A stretch of 64,000 bases of DNA from Lepus europaeus. Lineage: Eukaryota; Chordata; Mammalia; Lagomorpha; Leporidae. Below, one piece after another: positions 33,868-46,100 of the stretch. Under the pieces are notes generated by a model, which was not told the DNA's origin, made no database searches, and was given only the letters and a program-made list of their open reading frames with translations. Position 1 is the first letter of the stretch. Each line of letters starts with the position of its first letter. Location: contig NC_084850.1 in assembly GCF_033115175.1 (NCBI RefSeq), forward strand, positions 111,769,939 to 111,833,938. Reading direction: 5' to 3'. The position numbers and the translations under genes were made by a program.

Positions 33868-34316
33868 ATCTGTGGCAACATGGATGGAACTGGAAGACAT
33901 TATGTCAACTGAAATAATTCAACACAGAAAAACAAATATTGCATGCTCTCACTCATGTGGGAGCCAAAAACATTGACTGAATAGAAGCAGAGTAGAACAG
34001 TGGTCACTAGAAGCAAAAACTTTGCAAGTAGCAAAGGAAAAGAGTAAGGCTGGATAACAGGTGCCAAAAAACAATCAGATAGGAGGAATATGTTTTAATG
34101 TTCTTTAGCAGAGTAGAGTGACTATAGTTCACCACAGTTTATATTTCATAAAGAACTAGAAGAGAGAAGTCTGGCGCTTCTAAACAAATTAATGATACAT
34201 GTTAAAGGAGGAGGAAATGCTAATTACTGATTTGATCATGAAACATTAATACATGTATTGAAATATAACACTGTACCTCGTACATATGCACAATTAGTAT
34301 GTTAATTTAAAAAAGA
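33868..34316 (+). mobile_element. Old L1M 3' end
   Basis: Begins ggcaacatggatggaactgg, with ctctcactcatgtgggagcc and the 3' UTR motif gagtagagtgactatagttc. Confidence 0.75.
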
Positions 34317-34649
34317 AGAGTTACCAGTAAGAGCTCCTATTTCTTATTGGCAATGGGTACTTCCATGCAATAAACTTTCCACAGAGAAATTACATGAACT
34401 TCTTCATGCTAAAATTACCCACATTGGTATTAATTGTCAAATAGAACCAGTGTTTGAATTTTAGATTTGGTTATGCCAGTGAGAATTCAAAACACAACCT
34501 GACTCCAAATCCATAGTTTTCAGAAGCAGAGAGAATATAGAAGAGAGCCTGATACATAATTGTGTTAGTGTAGCCTCCAAATTTTTTTCAAATATCACTC
34601 ACATTCTTTCATTTATTCATTTTTCTTTTTAGTATTCACAACATAGAGT

Positions 34650-34770
34650 GACCCAAAAGTATCATTATCTTCATTCTTTAAATGAGAAATCCCAGAGAAT
34701 TTAGTTATTTAGGGTCAAGTGTGAAGTATAGAGTGGAAGTCTTCTAATTTATTATCTTATTTCCAGACTA
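34650..34770 (+). repeat. MIR or L2-like fragment
   Basis: tatcattatcttcattcttt then aaatgagaaatcccagag resembles the MIR 3' half. Weak. Confidence 0.35.
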
Positions 34771-35218
34771 AAGTTCAGAAATGTCATGGACAATTAACTG
34801 TTCACCTTGAAAACTTGGGCCCTAATCATTGAAACCGGGGTAAGCATAATGTGCCTCAGAGCTCTAATAAGGGAGAAACAAAGATATACTCTCATTTTCT
34901 CATTTAAATCTTTCTCTTCATCTTGCTAGGTAGAACAATCATAGCTTTGTTCATTGTGTGGCAGGAGTGAGGACATATTTAGCTCTGGAAGGATGCAAAA
35001 GCCACAAACTGAATGAAATTGTATTGTATGACCAGTGTCTTTTTATCTTAGTTATTCAAGCAGAGGTTAGACATACTGCTTTCTTTTCATTCTATCATAA
35101 GATTAAACAAGGAATACTGAATGTGTCTAATTTTAAAACTATGCATTTAAAGAAGAAAAATACTTATAAAATTATTTATTCAGCAAATATTTGTATTATG
35201 AGTTTGAAAACACATTGA

Positions 35219-35545
35219 GGCCGGCGCCGTGGCTTGACAGGCTAATCCTCCGCCTTGCGGCGCCAGCACACCGGGTTCTAGTCCCGGTCAGGGTGCTGGA
35301 TTCTATCCCGGTTGCCCCTCTTCCAGGCCAGCTCTCTGCTGTGGCCCCGGAGGGCAGTGGAGGATGGCCCAAGTCCTTGGGCCCTGCATCCGCATGGGAG
35401 ACCAGGAGGGGCACCTGGCTCCTGATCGGTGAGATGCGCCGGCCGCAGTGGCCATTGGAGGGTGAACCAACAACAAAAAGGAAGACCTTTCTCTCTGTCT
35501 CTCTCTCTCTCTCACTATCCACTCTGCCTGTCAAAAAAAAAAAAA
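35219..35545 (+). mobile_element. Young C-SINE
   Basis: Duplication aaaacacattga at 35207-35218 and 35546-35557. Confidence 0.94.
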
Positions 35546-35821
35546 AAAACACATTGAATATTGAAGATAATAAAATAGCCACTCTTCTTGTTCAATATTT
35601 TACAAAAATAGAAGCTTAATTATTTCTTAATTTTTATTCTTTCACTGTTTTTCCTTTGATGAATAGCATAGCATTTAAATTTTTTAATTAAGCTATATCC
35701 TGCTAAAAAAGGAAATTATGATATTCCATTCTATTTATTTTTTGGAAAAAATTTGTTTGCAACTGCCTTGATGAAAACAAGCAGTGCATAATTATTAAAC
35801 ATTGCCAACCAGGTTCATATT

Positions 35822-36158
35822 AATTTTTTTTTTTGGACAGGCAGAGTGGATAGTGAGAGAGAGAGACAGAGAGAAAGGTCTTCCTTTTTGCCGTTGGTTC
35901 ACCCTCCAATGGCCACTGTGGCTGGCGCATTGTGCTGATCTGAAGCCAGGAGCCAGGAGCCAGGTGCTTCTCCTGGTCTCCCATGCGGGTGCAGGGCCCA
36001 AGCACCTGGGCCATCCTCCACTGCACTCCCGGGCCACAGCAGAGAGCTGGACTGGAAGAGGAGCAAGCGGGACAGAATCCTGTGCCCTGACCGGGACTAG
36101 AACCCGGGGTGCCAGTGCCACAGGTGGAGGATTAGCCTATTGAGCTGCAGCGCCGGCC
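35822..36158 (-). mobile_element. C-SINE
   Basis: T run and gacaggcagagtgg to the head gcgccggcc. Duplication not resolved. Confidence 0.9.
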
Positions 36159-36324
36159 ATAGACATACTCTTAACATCAGTGGTAAATGGATACTATAAT
36201 AATCAACCAGATTATAGTATGCCCCAGAGTAATAAATCCTTTGGAGAATATAGCTGTAGGAACATGGAGTTTACCAAAGATGAAATAATTTTTCATTCTG
36301 AGAGTCTGCAGTAAATAATATTAG

Positions 36325-36500
36325 AAGTGTAGCTTTTAGAGCTAGATAGAAACGCATTGACTCCATATCCTACCGCTAGTATGTGCTGATCCTGTGACTA
36401 GAGGCAAATGAGTTGCTTCACAGAACCTATTCATCTCAAACTTGGAATAACAATAATTTTCCACTTGGATTTTTAAAGGCTAAATGAAATATGAACAATT
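36325..36500 (+). repeat. MIR SINE, diverged
   Basis: Follows the MIR order: gagctagatagaaacgcatt, a core near gtatgtgctgatcctgtgac, gcaaatgagttgcttcac, aacttggaataacaataat. Confidence 0.6.
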
Positions 36501-36814
36501 GCATAAGTCTTGGTTGTCTAGTAAGTTTTTCTCTTCCCTCTACATCACTTGTCATGAGTGTTTTGTGCTGCTAAACATAAAATATATTTTTGCTTTACAT
36601 TCCCTAAGTATAATATTCAATAACATTTTCAGGCAGTAGCCTGAGGACTAAAAATTTTGATCATATTCTTATGCTATTACAATCCAGGGGTCACTTGAGG
36701 AGTAATTTCCTTATAACGCTGAGGAAAGAAGAAAATAAGGATATGTTATGAATATCATAATTTAAACAACATTTATGAATTCCTGAGTGTCATCAAAATA
36801 CAGATATTAGCCTA

Positions 36815-37028
36815 ATGGCTTGGGAAAAGCAGTGGAAGATGGCTCAAGTGTTTAGGCCCCTGCCACCCACATGTGAGACCCTGATGAAGATTCTGGCTCC
36901 TGGCTTAGGCCTGGCCCAGTGCTGGCCTTTGTGGCCATCTGGGGATTGAACTAGTGGGTATAAGATCTCTCTCTCTCTGTGTCTCTCTCCCTCTCTCTGT
37001 AATACTCCCCTTCAAATAACTAAATCTT
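36815..37028 (+). mobile_element. C-SINE 3' half
   Basis: ggcttgggaaaagcagtgga to the tail. Its tail was the target of the next SINE. Confidence 0.82.
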
Positions 37029-37377
37029 TATTTATTTATTTTTTATTTTTGACAGGCAGAGTGGACAGTGAGAGAGAGACAGAGAGAAAGGTCTTCCTTT
37101 TTGCCGATGGTTCACCCTCCAATGGCCGCCGCGGTAGGCGCGCTGCAGCCGGCGCACCGCGCTGATCCAATGGCAGGAGCCAGGTGCTTCTCCTGGTCTC
37201 CCATGGGGTGCAGGGCCCAAGGACTTGGGCCATCCTCCACTGCACTCCCTGGCCACAGCAGAGAGCTGGCCTGGAAGAAGGGCAACTGGGACAGGATCGG
37301 TGCCCTGACCGGGACTAGAACCCCGTGTGCCGGCGCTGCAAGGCGGAGGATTAGCCTATTGAGCCGCGGCGCCGGCC
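37029..37377 (-). mobile_element. Young C-SINE
   Basis: Perfect 16-bp duplication caaataactaaatctt at 37013-37028 and 37378-37393. Confidence 0.95.
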
Positions 37378-37393
37378 CAAATAACTAAATCTT

Positions 37394-38529
37394 AAACACA
37401 CAGATTAAAATCACCCATGTTAAGGGCAACTGTGACCTGTAAATATACAGAAACACATTCTATAGCATTCTATAGCATATAGTCCATTCTATAGCACTAT
37501 GCAACCTGACTTCTTTCAACCTAAAATATTCTTAGCTAGGGAAAATAAAGGGTTGGATCATTTAACACAATAAAAAACAGTTGAATTTTGATGAACTTTC
37601 AGGAGTGGGTATATGCAAACTGAAGAGGTCCTTATGATGACAGAGTATCTATATTAAAAGCAGCAGTAAATAGGTTTAATTTCTCAACGAAATGCTGGAA
37701 GCAAGACAATCTCATGTAATTAACAAGTTTGATATGTGAAGGTAGAGTGGACATTATTGCAGGCATGGTGAGGGGGCAGGTAAGGATGGGAAGGTAACGG
37801 AACAATTTCCTAAACCCCAGAGGAAAACAAATTAGTGTTTACTAGCTTCTAATTAATAATTAAGGTATGGTTCCTTGCTGGCTCTAGCAAGCATATTGCT
37901 TAAATATTTGTTTTAAAAGAATCATTCTGAGTCCTTAATCTCTAATCTTGTTATGTGAGTGGTTGACACATACATATGATTGGGAGCTAAAATTTAAAAA
38001 AAAAAAGCAACCAAAAACAAAAAAAGAAATGCCTGTGTGTATCAATACTGCTGCAAATACAGGTTTAATTGTAATGCTATACTTCTATAGATGTATAAAC
38101 TTCTATATACTTCTATAGATGTAATGTGATTTTAATGCTTTAAAATTTACTGTTTATTAGTTTTTTCACTTGATTATTGCTTATAATCCTTGCCTATATT
38201 CCCACTGAACTAGGGTCTTTTTACTTTTTAGTTGTTGAACTCTGTTGACTGTAATGTAAATTACAAATATGTTACCTGACATTTTGAGATTTGATAGTTT
38301 ATAATCCTTGTCTATACTCTTGAGGAACAGTAGTTTTTCTACTAAAAAACGAAAGGAAGGAAGGGAGGGAGGGAGAGGGAGCTGTGAACTACATAGAATC
38401 TGTTCTCTTTGTATTAATATCATACTAATATGAAAAAGTAAAGTAAAAATTAAGTTAAAAAATAAAAATTGAAGTATGAACACTTAACATTAGATCTACC
38501 CACTTGATAAATTTTTAAAATTCCCAATA
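37394..38529. other. No gene seen
   Basis: AT-rich. A short reiteration (acttctatagatgtataaact / acttctatagatgtaatg) at 38080-38120 and a small gaagg/ggga run at 38350-38382. Confidence 0.4.
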
Positions 38530-38749
38530 CTGTTAGCAATAGGCACAATGGTATATCTTTAGAACATATTCATTATCTATAACTGAATCTCTATAACTCT
38601 GGGACAGCAACTCCTCATTTCCCACTCCTCCCCCAGCCCATTACAACCACCATTCTATTTTGTTTCTATGAGCTTTACTGTTTCTGATAGCTTATCATCA
38701 TTTAAGTAACTCCATTCATAGTGGAATCATGCATTATTTGTCCTGCAAC

Positions 38750-38797
<48 letters not shown>
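38750..38797. repeat. (TA)n(GA)n microsatellite
   Basis: About 13 TA units, then acac, then (GA)n. Confidence 0.95.
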
Positions 38798-38993
38798 AAG
38801 GATTTCCTTCTTTTAAAAGGTTGAATACTACCACATTGTATGTTTATACCATGTTTACTTTATTAATTCATTTGATGAATATTTAGTTTGTTTCCATATT
38901 GTGGCTATTATGAATAATGCCATATTGAGCATAGGATTGCATGTATCTTCAAGATTCTAATTTCTTTTTTTAATGACTTTTCACATTTCAGTT

Positions 38994-39094
38994 TTTTTAA
39001 ACTTTTATTTAATGAATATAAATTTCCAAAGTACAGCTTATGGATTACAATGGCTTCCCCCCTCATAACTTCCCTTCTACCCGCAACCCTAAGA
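38994..39094 (-). mobile_element. 100-bp L1 3'-end stub
   Basis: Same young tail as at 28956-29095 (aaatttccaaagtacagctt), with a T run at the 3' side. I could not define its duplication. Confidence 0.8.
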
Positions 39095-39581
39095 TTAAAA
39101 TTTCACTAATTTTGCATGTATACTAGGGGTGGGAAGACTGATCATACTGTAATTCTATTTTAATATTTTACAGAACTTCCATAGTATTTTAAATAACTGT
39201 TGCATCATTTTACTTTCTCATTAACAGTGTATAAAGCTTCCAAGTTCTCAACAGCCTTGCAAATACTTCATATATCAAGTGTGGATAGATATTTAGTTTT
39301 CTCAAGCACACTCAATGAAAGGACTATCCTTTCCTTGTGTATTTCTGTCACCTTTGTCAAAGATCACTTACAGCTTATGCCCCAAAATTTCTTTCTGGAG
39401 TCTGGAGGAAGTAATTAACTTCTCAAAATCAGTCAAGTATACCATATATTGCATATTTGTGATCATTCCTTCATTTTGTTTTCTTTTAAAGGACACAAAC
39501 CAAAATTGAACATTAGTGGTCTCCAAAATCAAAAAGAAATGTTTTCAATTTATCTGAAAGTCAGAGAGACATAGCAAGAAG

Positions 39582-39626
39582 GGAGCGGGAGAGGGAGGGG
39601 GAGGGGGAGGGGGAGGGGGAGGCGGA
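39582..39626 (+). repeat. (GGGGGA)n tract, strong G-quadruplex motif
   Basis: At least five G runs of 4-5 spaced by single A residues, on the plus strand. Confidence 0.92.
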
Positions 39627-39662
39627 GGCAGAGATCTTCCATTCACTGATTCACTCCCTAAT

Positions 39663-39848
39663 GGAGAGTTGGGAACTTTCTCTGTCAAGGGCCACTTGGA
39701 TATTTATAACATCACATCCACGTGCCATACAAAATTAACAACTTAACAATTAGCCTGATACAGATTTACTGAATTTGGAGTCCTGCTTCAGGTTTCCTTT
39801 GCAGAGCCAGATCAAATGATTCCACGGGCCAGACATTCCCTACCCCTG
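39663..39848. mobile_element. Non-autonomous hAT-like transposon inside a C-SINE
   Basis: Left end ttgggaactttctctg and right end cattccctacccctg are imperfect inverted repeats of the CAGGGGT-GGGAA type seen in hAT elements, with gggcca segments next to each end. The C-SINE reads on from one side to the other. A clean 8-bp duplication is not visible. Confidence 0.6.
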
Positions 39849-40082
39849 CTATAACAGTTAGGGGCTAGGCCATGCTGAAGCCTGGGGCCCAGAACTCAAT
39901 TCATATCTACTTCCAGAGTGGCAGGGACTCAAGTAGTTAAGCTATCACCTGCTGCCTCCTAAGGAGTGCATTTAACAGGAAGCTGGATCGAAAGAGGAGC
40001 TGGGAATCCTACTCAGGCATTCTGATACAGGATGAGGGCATCCCAAGCTACATCATATCCACTAAGCTAAATTCCTGACCCC

Positions 40083-40730
40083 TCATTTTGTTTTTGACAT
40101 GAGCAAACTCAGAATTACTAATTATCATTTTTTCTCACAACATGATATAGTGGATCATTGGAAAGGTAGTTTTTTATATAATGAATTGACTGCTTTCAGG
40201 GGCAAACTATATTTTTGCAAGCAAAAAATTTAATCTTTTTGCAAAGAGCTTATCTTAAATGTACCACCAAATTTAATTCTTACAGCATATCATCTTATTA
40301 ATCACATTTTTCTGATGAGTAAATTGCTTTTTACAAGTTCATAAAACTTGGAAGGGTTAGAGTCCAGTTTTAATTGAGCAGTATTTGACACAGGATTCCA
40401 TGTCCCTCACTGCTTCCTAAACAAAGAATGAAGAATACTTGTTATATTCATTTTCTATCTATGTACATTGAATTAAAGAACAGTACAATGAGAATATAGA
40501 TCATGAATTATCTCACTTCCAAAGGCTGCTACCAAATCATATAGCTATTATTTATAATGATTTGCCAACTGCCAGAATAGTCACTGTTATAACTGATATT
40601 AAAGTGAAATAAGAACTTCAATTTACAGAAATATGAAATCATACCATGTGGATGTATGGCTACTTCTCAAATTCAGGGATTGGTCTTTACCTTTTTAGTG
40701 TAATGGTTTATAAAATGACACCGTGCTGTT
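40083..40730. other. No gene seen
   Basis: Unique-looking. 40260-40420 may be a decayed MIR or L2. Confidence 0.3.
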
Positions 40731-40742
40731 CAAAAACTTTTT

Positions 40743-41049
40743 TTAAAAGATTGTTTATTTACTTGAGAGGTAGAGTTACAGACAGAGAGAAGTAGAGACA
40801 GAGAGAGGTCTTCTATCTGCTGGTTCACTTCCCAAATGGCTGGACCTGGGACGAGCTGAAGCCAGGACCTTCTTCCGGGTCTCCCATAGGGGTGCGGGGG
40901 CCCAAATACTTGGGCCATCTTCTACAGCTTTTAAAGGTCATAGCAGAGAGCTGGACTGCAAGAGGAGCAGCCGGGATGAGAACCGGCACCCATATGGGGT
41001 GCTGGCGCTGCAGGCAGAATATTGACCTACTGTGCCATAATGCTGGCCC
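40743..41049 (-). mobile_element. C-SINE
   Basis: Flanks caaaaacttttt (40731-40742) and caaaagcttttt (41050-41061). Confidence 0.9.
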
Positions 41050-41061
41050 CCAAAAGCTTTT

Positions 41062-41656
41062 TGTTATCAGTTGTTTTCAAGAGGCAAAAATCTTGGGGAT
41101 ATGTCTCATTTAACTCTTCTTTACCATGATGTATCCATGTCTTTTTAATGTGAATATAAATTTGTGTTCTGCAAGATGGTGATGCAGAAGGGAGCAGTAA
41201 GCTTTTCATTTGTTTCTTTATTTCTGCTTACCTTTTAAAAAGTACAGCCATCTTATCAATGGTTTACAAAATTTACTATTTAAAATAAGAATTTTATTTA
41301 TTTACTCCAGGGTAAGAAGAGGAAAAATTAGTAAGGTTAATAAAATTCCATCATCTCTTGAAATGCAGTTCAATAATGCACCTAAACTCTACATATAAGG
41401 GGGCTTGCAAGCATTCACCCATATGATTTAATTAAGTTAAATATAGCTGCAATCCTAATATCAACTAAATCAAAATGTTTCAAATACTTCTGAGAATTTT
41501 TTTAGTCTTGTAAGGTAAAAACTACTTCTATAAACAAATGCTTCTATATAATTTGGCCAATAAACCCCAGGCAATATCCAATACAATTCAATTCATTACA
41601 AAGATAGAGACAGTTGAAATGTATGTTGGCTTATTGATTTTACTTTTACTAAACTA
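41062..41656. other. No gene seen
   Basis: Unique AT-rich flank of the full-length L1. Confidence 0.4.
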
Positions 41657-43109
41657 TTCTATGGCTTCTTTTTTATTTTTTATTATTTTTTTAATTTTTA
41701 ATTTTTTTATTTAATTAATATAAATTTCCAAAGTACAGCTTATGGATTACAAAGGCTTCCCCCCCACCCGCAACCCTCCCCTTTCCCACTCGCTCTCCCC
41801 TTCCATTCCCATCAAGATTCATTTTCAATTCTCTTTGTATACAGAAAATAAGTTTAGTATATATAAAGATTTCAACAGTTTGCCCTCACATAGCAACACA
41901 AAGTGAAAAAATACTGTTGGATTACTAGTTATAGCATTAAATAACAGTGTACATCACATTAATGACAGAGATCCTGCATGATATTTTTTTAAAAAAGACT
42001 GATTACTTTTCTATGTAATTTCCAATTTAACACCAAGTTTTTTTTTTCATTTTCAATTATCTTTATATACAGAAGATCGCTTCAGTATATACTAAGTAAA
42101 GATTTCATCAGTTTGCACACACATAACCACAAAGTGTAAAAATACTGTTTCAGTACTAGCTATATCATTACTTCACCTTGGACAACCCATTAAGGACAGA
42201 TCCCACATAGGACGTAAGTACACAGTGACTCCTGATGTTGATTTAACAATTTAACACTCTTGTTTATGGCGTCAGTAATCTCCCTAGGCTCTAGCCATGA
42301 GTTGCCGAGGCTATGGAAGCCTTTAGGGTTCCCCGACTTCGATCCTATTCCAACAAGGCCATAGTCAAAGTGGAAGTTCTCTCCTTCCTTCAGAGAAAGT
42401 TACCTCCTACTTTGATGGCCCCGTTCTTTCCACTGGGATCACACTCGCTGAGATCCTTCATTTAGGTCTTCTTCTTCTTCTTCATCTTTTTTTTTTTTTC
42501 CCAGAGTGTCTTGGCCCTCCATGCCTAAAATACTCTCATAGGCTCTTCAGCCAGATCCAAATGCCTCAAGGGCTGATTTTGAGGCCAGAGTGCTATTTAG
42601 GACATCCGTCATTCTATGAGTCTGCTGCTCCCCCTTCCCATGTTGGATCCTTCTCTCTCTTTTTTTTTGGTTTTATGTTAGTATTAGCAGACATTAATCT
42701 TGTTTGTGTGATCCCTTTGAATCTTAGATCTATCAGTGTGATCATCTGTGAACTGAAATTGATCACTTGGACTAGTGAGATGGCATTGGTACATGCCACC
42801 TTGATGGGATAGTATTTGAGTCCCCTGGCACTTTTCTAACTCCATCATTTGGGGCAAGTCCAATTGAGTATGTCCCCAATTGTACATCTCCTCCCTCTCT
42901 TTTTCTCATTCTTATATTTAACTGGGATAATTTTTCAGTTAAGATTTAGACACCTAAGTATAATTGTGTGTTAATTACAGAGTTCACAAAAAAAATACTA
43001 AAATGGATAAAGCACTACATTGTACATCAACAGTCAGCACCATAGCTGATCAAGTCACTATTTCTCATTGTGTCCATTTCACTTCCACTGGTTTCCCTTT
43101 GGTGCTCAG

Positions 43110-46100
43110 TTAGTTGTCACCGATCAGGGAAAACAAATGATATTTGTCTCTTTGGGACTGGCTTAATTCACTCAGCAGGATGCTTTTCAGATTGCTCCAT
43201 CTTGTTGCAAATGACTGGGTTTCATTGTTTTTGACTGCTGCATAGTATTCCATGGAATACATGTCCCATAGTTTCTTTATCCAGTCTACTGTTGATGGGC
43301 ATTTGGGTTGGTTCCAGGTCTTAGCTATTGTGAATTGAGCTGCAATAAACATTAATGTGCAGACGGCTTTTTTTTGCCAATTTAATTTCTTTTGGGTAAA
43401 TTCCAAGGAGTGGGATGGCTGGGTTGAATGGTAGGGTTATATTCAGGTTTCTGAGGAATCTCCAGACTGACTTCCATAGTGGTTTAACCAGTTTACATTC
43501 CCACCAACAGTGGGTTAGTGTCCCTTTTTCCCCACATCCTCTCCAGCATCTATTGTTGGTTGATTTCTGAATGTGGGCCATTCTAACCGGGGTGAGGTGA
43601 AACTTCACTGTGGTTTTGATTTGCATTTCTCTGATTGCTAGTGATCTTGAACATTTTTCATGTGTCTGTTGGCCATTTGGATTTCCTCTTTGGAAAGGTG
43701 TCTGTTGAGGTCTTTGGCCCATCTCTTAAGTGGATTGTTTGTTTTGATGTTGTGGAGTTTCATGATTTCTTTGTAGATTCTGGTTATCAACCCTTTATCT
43801 GTTGTGTAGTTTGCAAATATTTTTTCCCATTCTGTCGGTTTCCTATTCACGTTCCTGATTGTTTCTTTTGCAGTACAGAAACTTCTCAGTTTGATGCAAT
43901 CCCAAATGTTAATTTTGGCTTTGACTGCCTGTGGTCCTGGGGTATTTTCCAAGAAGTCTTTACCTGTACCTATATCTTGCAGGGTTTCTTCAATGCTCTC
44001 TAATAATTTGATGGTTTCGGGTCGTAGGTTTAAGTTTTTGATCCATGTTGAGTGAATTTTTGTGTAAGGTGAAAGGTAGGGATCTTGTTCATGATTCTGC
44101 ACGTGGAAATCCAATTTTCCCAGCACCATTTATTGAATAGACTGTCCTTATTCCAGGGATTGGTTTTGGATCCTTGATCAAATATGAGTTGGCTGTAGAT
44201 GTTTGGGTTGATTTCTGGTATTTCTATTCTGTTCCATTGGTCTATCCATCTGTTTCTGTACCAGTACCATGCTGTTTTGATAACTACTGCCCTGTAGTAT
44301 GTCCTGAAATCTGGTATTGTGATGCCTCCGGCTTTGTTTTTGTTGTACAAGATTGCTTTGGCTATTCGAGGTCTTCTGTGTCTCCATATGAATTTCAGCA
44401 TCATTTTTTCCAGCTCTGAGAAGAATGCCTTTGGTATTTTGATTGGTATTGCATTGAATCTGTAAATTGCTTTTGGGAGAATGGTCATTTTGATGATGTT
44501 GATTCTTCCAATCCATGAGCATGGAAGATTTCTCCATTTTTTGGTACCCTCTTGTATTTCTTTCTGTAAGGTTTTGTAATTTTCATAGTAGAGATCTTTA
44601 ACGTCCTTGGTTAAGTTTATTCCAAGGTATTTGATTGTTTTTGTAGCTGTTGTGAATGGGATTGATATTAGAAGTTCTTCCTCAGCCGCGGCATTGTCTG
44701 TATATACAAAGGCTGTTGATTTTTGTGCATTGATTTTATATCCTGCTACTTTGCCAAACTCTTCTATGAGTTCCAATAGTCTCTTAGTAGAGTTCTTTGG
44801 ATCCCCTAAATAAAGAATCATATCGTCTGCAAAGAGGGATAGTTTGAGTTCTTCCTTTCCAATTTGTATCCCTTTAATTTCTTTTTCTTGCCTAATAGCT
44901 CTGGCTAAGACTTCCAGAACTATATTGAAGAGCAGTGGTGAGAGTGGGCATCCCTGTCTGGTACCAGATCTCAGTGGAAATGCTTCCAACTTTTCCCCAT
45001 TCAATATGATACTGGCCATGGGTTTTTCATAAATTGCTTTGATTGTATTGAGGAATGTTCCTTCCATACCCAGTTTGCTTAGGGTTTTCATCATGAAAGG
45101 GTGTTGTATTTTATCAAATGCTTTCTCTGCGTCTATTGAGAGAATCGTATGGTTTTTCTTTTGCAGTCTGTTAATGTGGTGTATCACGTAGATTGTTTTG
45201 CGAACATTGAACCATCCCTGCATACCAGGGATAAATCCAACTTGGTCTGATTGGATAATCTTTCTAATGTGATGTTGCATTCTATTGGCCAGAATTTTAT
45301 TGAGGATTTTTGCATCTATGTTCATCAGGGATATTGGTCTGTAATTCTCTTTCAATGCTGCATCTTTTTCTGGCTCAGGAATTAAGGTGATGCTGGCTTC
45401 ATAGAAAGAGTTTGGAAGGATTCCCTCTTTTTTGATTGCCCTGAATAGTCTGAGGAGAATTGGGGTTAATTCTTCTTTAAATGTCTGGAAGAATTCAGCT
45501 GTGAATCCATCTGGTCCTGGGCTTTTCTTTGTTGGGAGGGCCTTTATTACTGTTTCAATTTCTGTCTCAGTTATGGGTCTGTTTAGGTTTTCTATGTCTT
45601 CCTGGCTCAATTTAGGTAGGTTGTATGTGTCCAGGAATCTATGCATTTCTGATAGATTTCCCTGTTTGCTGGCATACAAGTCCTTGTAGTAATTTCTGAT
45701 GATTCTTTTTATTTCTGTGGCATCTGTTGTTACGTTTCCCTTTTCATCTCTGATCCTATTGATTTGAGTCTTTTCTCTTCTTTTTTTAGTTAGTTGGGCC
45801 AATGGGGTGTCAATTTTGTTTATTTTTTCAAAAAACCAGCTCCTTGCTTGGCTGATTTTTTGTAATGTTTTTTTGGATTCAATCCTGTTGATTTCTTCTC
45901 TGATTTTAATTATTTCTCTTCTCTTACTGGGTTTGGGTTTGGTTTGCTGCAGATTTTCTAGATCCTTGAGATGACTTGAAAGCTCATCTATTTGGTGCCT
46001 TTCCAATTTCTTGATGTAGGCACCTATTGATATAAACTTTCCTCTTAACACTGCTTTTGCTGTATTGCATAGGTTTTGGTATGATGTGCTGTTATCCTCA

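Larger units (their letters stand above)
38530..39290 (-). mobile_element. Old L1M ORF2 fragment
   Basis: Reversed L1 segments: tcatttgatgaatatttagt, attgtggctattatgaataa, and ctcattaacagtgtataaag. Interrupted by a younger L1 stub at 38994-39094. Confidence 0.6.
39545..40082 (-). mobile_element. Old C-SINE with G-rich expansion and a hAT insertion
   Basis: SINE body is recognisable on both sides of 39663-39848. The GA-rich part has become (GGGGGA)n. Confidence 0.75.
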
